Shown one piece after another: positions 63,672 to 64,000 of a DNA stretch of 64,000 bases. Each line of letters opens with the position of its first letter. Positions within the stretch are counted from its first letter, which is position 1. A program made the translations under genes and the position numbers. Below the pieces are notes generated by a model. The model had not been told where the DNA came from and searched no databases. It saw only the letters and a list, made by a program, of their open reading frames with translations. This DNA is from Flagellimonas marinaquae (GTDB taxonomy: Bacteria > Bacteroidota > Bacteroidia > Flavobacteriales > Flavobacteriaceae), in the NCBI RefSeq assembly GCF_023716465.1, contig NZ_CP092415.1, positions 2,333,501 through 2,397,500 on the forward strand. Reading direction: 5' to 3'.

Positions 63672-64000
63672 ATGCAGAATAAAGGACTTATAAGGCTTTT
63701 CGCGATCCTTTTTGGCTTGGTGAGCATCTATCAGTTATCTTATACTTTCATCACTAATAAGTTGGAGAAAGATGCTGAGGCTTACGCAATTGGCCAAATT
63801 TCGGAGGCTGAGGAAGATTATGTTGCAAAGCGCGAAGCTTTAGAGGCATCGTACTTGGATTCCATCAGTGATAATACTGTTTTGGGGTATACGAGCTACG
63901 CGGATGCCAAAACAAAAGAGTTGAACAAAGGATTGGACCTTAAAGGAGGTATCAACGTTACCCTTCAGATTTCCGTTAAGGATATTTTGAAAGGCTTGGC
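63672..64000 (+). CDS. secDF: Protein translocase SecDF, N-terminal part (3' truncated by window)
   Basis: The ATG at 63672 opens a frame that runs off the window after 109 residues without a stop. It begins MQNKGLIRLFAILFGLVS, a basic n-region and first membrane helix. A charged helical spacer with many Glu/Ala follows (residues ~35-80), then LNKGLDLKGGINVTLQ at ~86-101. GLDLKGG is the hallmark at the start of the SecD periplasmic part. In Flavobacteriia SecD and SecF are one fused protein, and the long spacer between helix 1 and GLDLKGG is typical. It uses proton-motive force to pull proteins through SecYEG. Confidence 0.88.
   Translation, partial: MQNKGLIRLFAILFGLVSIYQLSYTFITNKLEKDAEAYAIGQISEAEEDYVAKREALEASYLDSISDNTVLGYTSYADAKTKELNKGLDLKGGINVTLQISVKDILKGL

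Overview
The window is a contiguous piece of a Bacteroidota chromosome, most likely a marine member of the Flavobacteriaceae (a Muricauda/Allomuricauda-like relative is a guess from protein flavour, not tested). Grounds: several promoters match the Bacteroidota pattern TTG-N19..23-TAnnTTTG, Shine-Dalgarno sites are absent, and there are GldA (gliding), GLPGLI, GIN/DUF2807 and DUF2911-type families, SusC/TonB-style barrels and a two-gene metH.

Layout. 1-9.5 kb: end of a DUF5686-like outer-membrane protein, soluble (ppa) and membrane (hppA) pyrophosphatases, a TonB protein, a deoxynucleoside kinase, and a GLPGLI/TonB-receptor pair. 9.5-35 kb: a nearly complete sulfur-to-methionine-to-SAM block. 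It holds metK, a SAM-I riboswitch ahead of metY and a three-domain MetX-aspartokinase-homoserine dehydrogenase fusion, a MetZ-like enzyme, an Rrf2 regulator facing a cys operon (DUF2061, cysH, cysD, cysN, siroheme sulfite reductase fused to a HEPN-like tail, cobA, ferredoxin reductase), an AraC/SDR pair, and a second SAM-I riboswitch ahead of metH (two ORFs) and metF. 35-40.5 kb: a PagL-like protein, a GIN lipoprotein, a serine hydrolase, a PLP decarboxylase and gldA. 40.5-45 kb: an aromatic amino-acid operon (pheA, aminotransferase, tyrA, DAHP synthase-chorismate mutase) preceded by a Phe/Tyr-rich leader peptide and attenuator. 45-64 kb: GIN and lipoprotein genes, polyphosphate glucokinase, ftsE, a TPR/barrel pair, an OmpA protein, an amidohydrolase, DUF2911, asnB, gyrB, a DUF6588-like barrel, a small lipoprotein, mdh and the start of secDF.

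Two small repeat-linked elements sit inside the methionine block. (1) Between metH and metF is an Avd/S23-like four-helix-bundle gene flanked by inverted arrays of degenerate 7-bp units (left TTnnnnG, right CnnnnAA). A similar pair of arrays with no gene between them lies at the metH1/metH2 junction and encodes the N-terminus of MetH2. (2) Between the MetX fusion and metZ is a GIY-YIG nuclease gene bracketed by REP-like palindromes; one repeat copy runs directly into its start codon. I consider these, with the aromatic leader-peptide attenuator and the palindrome at the cys promoter, the most interesting signals here. No tRNA, rRNA, CRISPR, IS element or prophage was seen.
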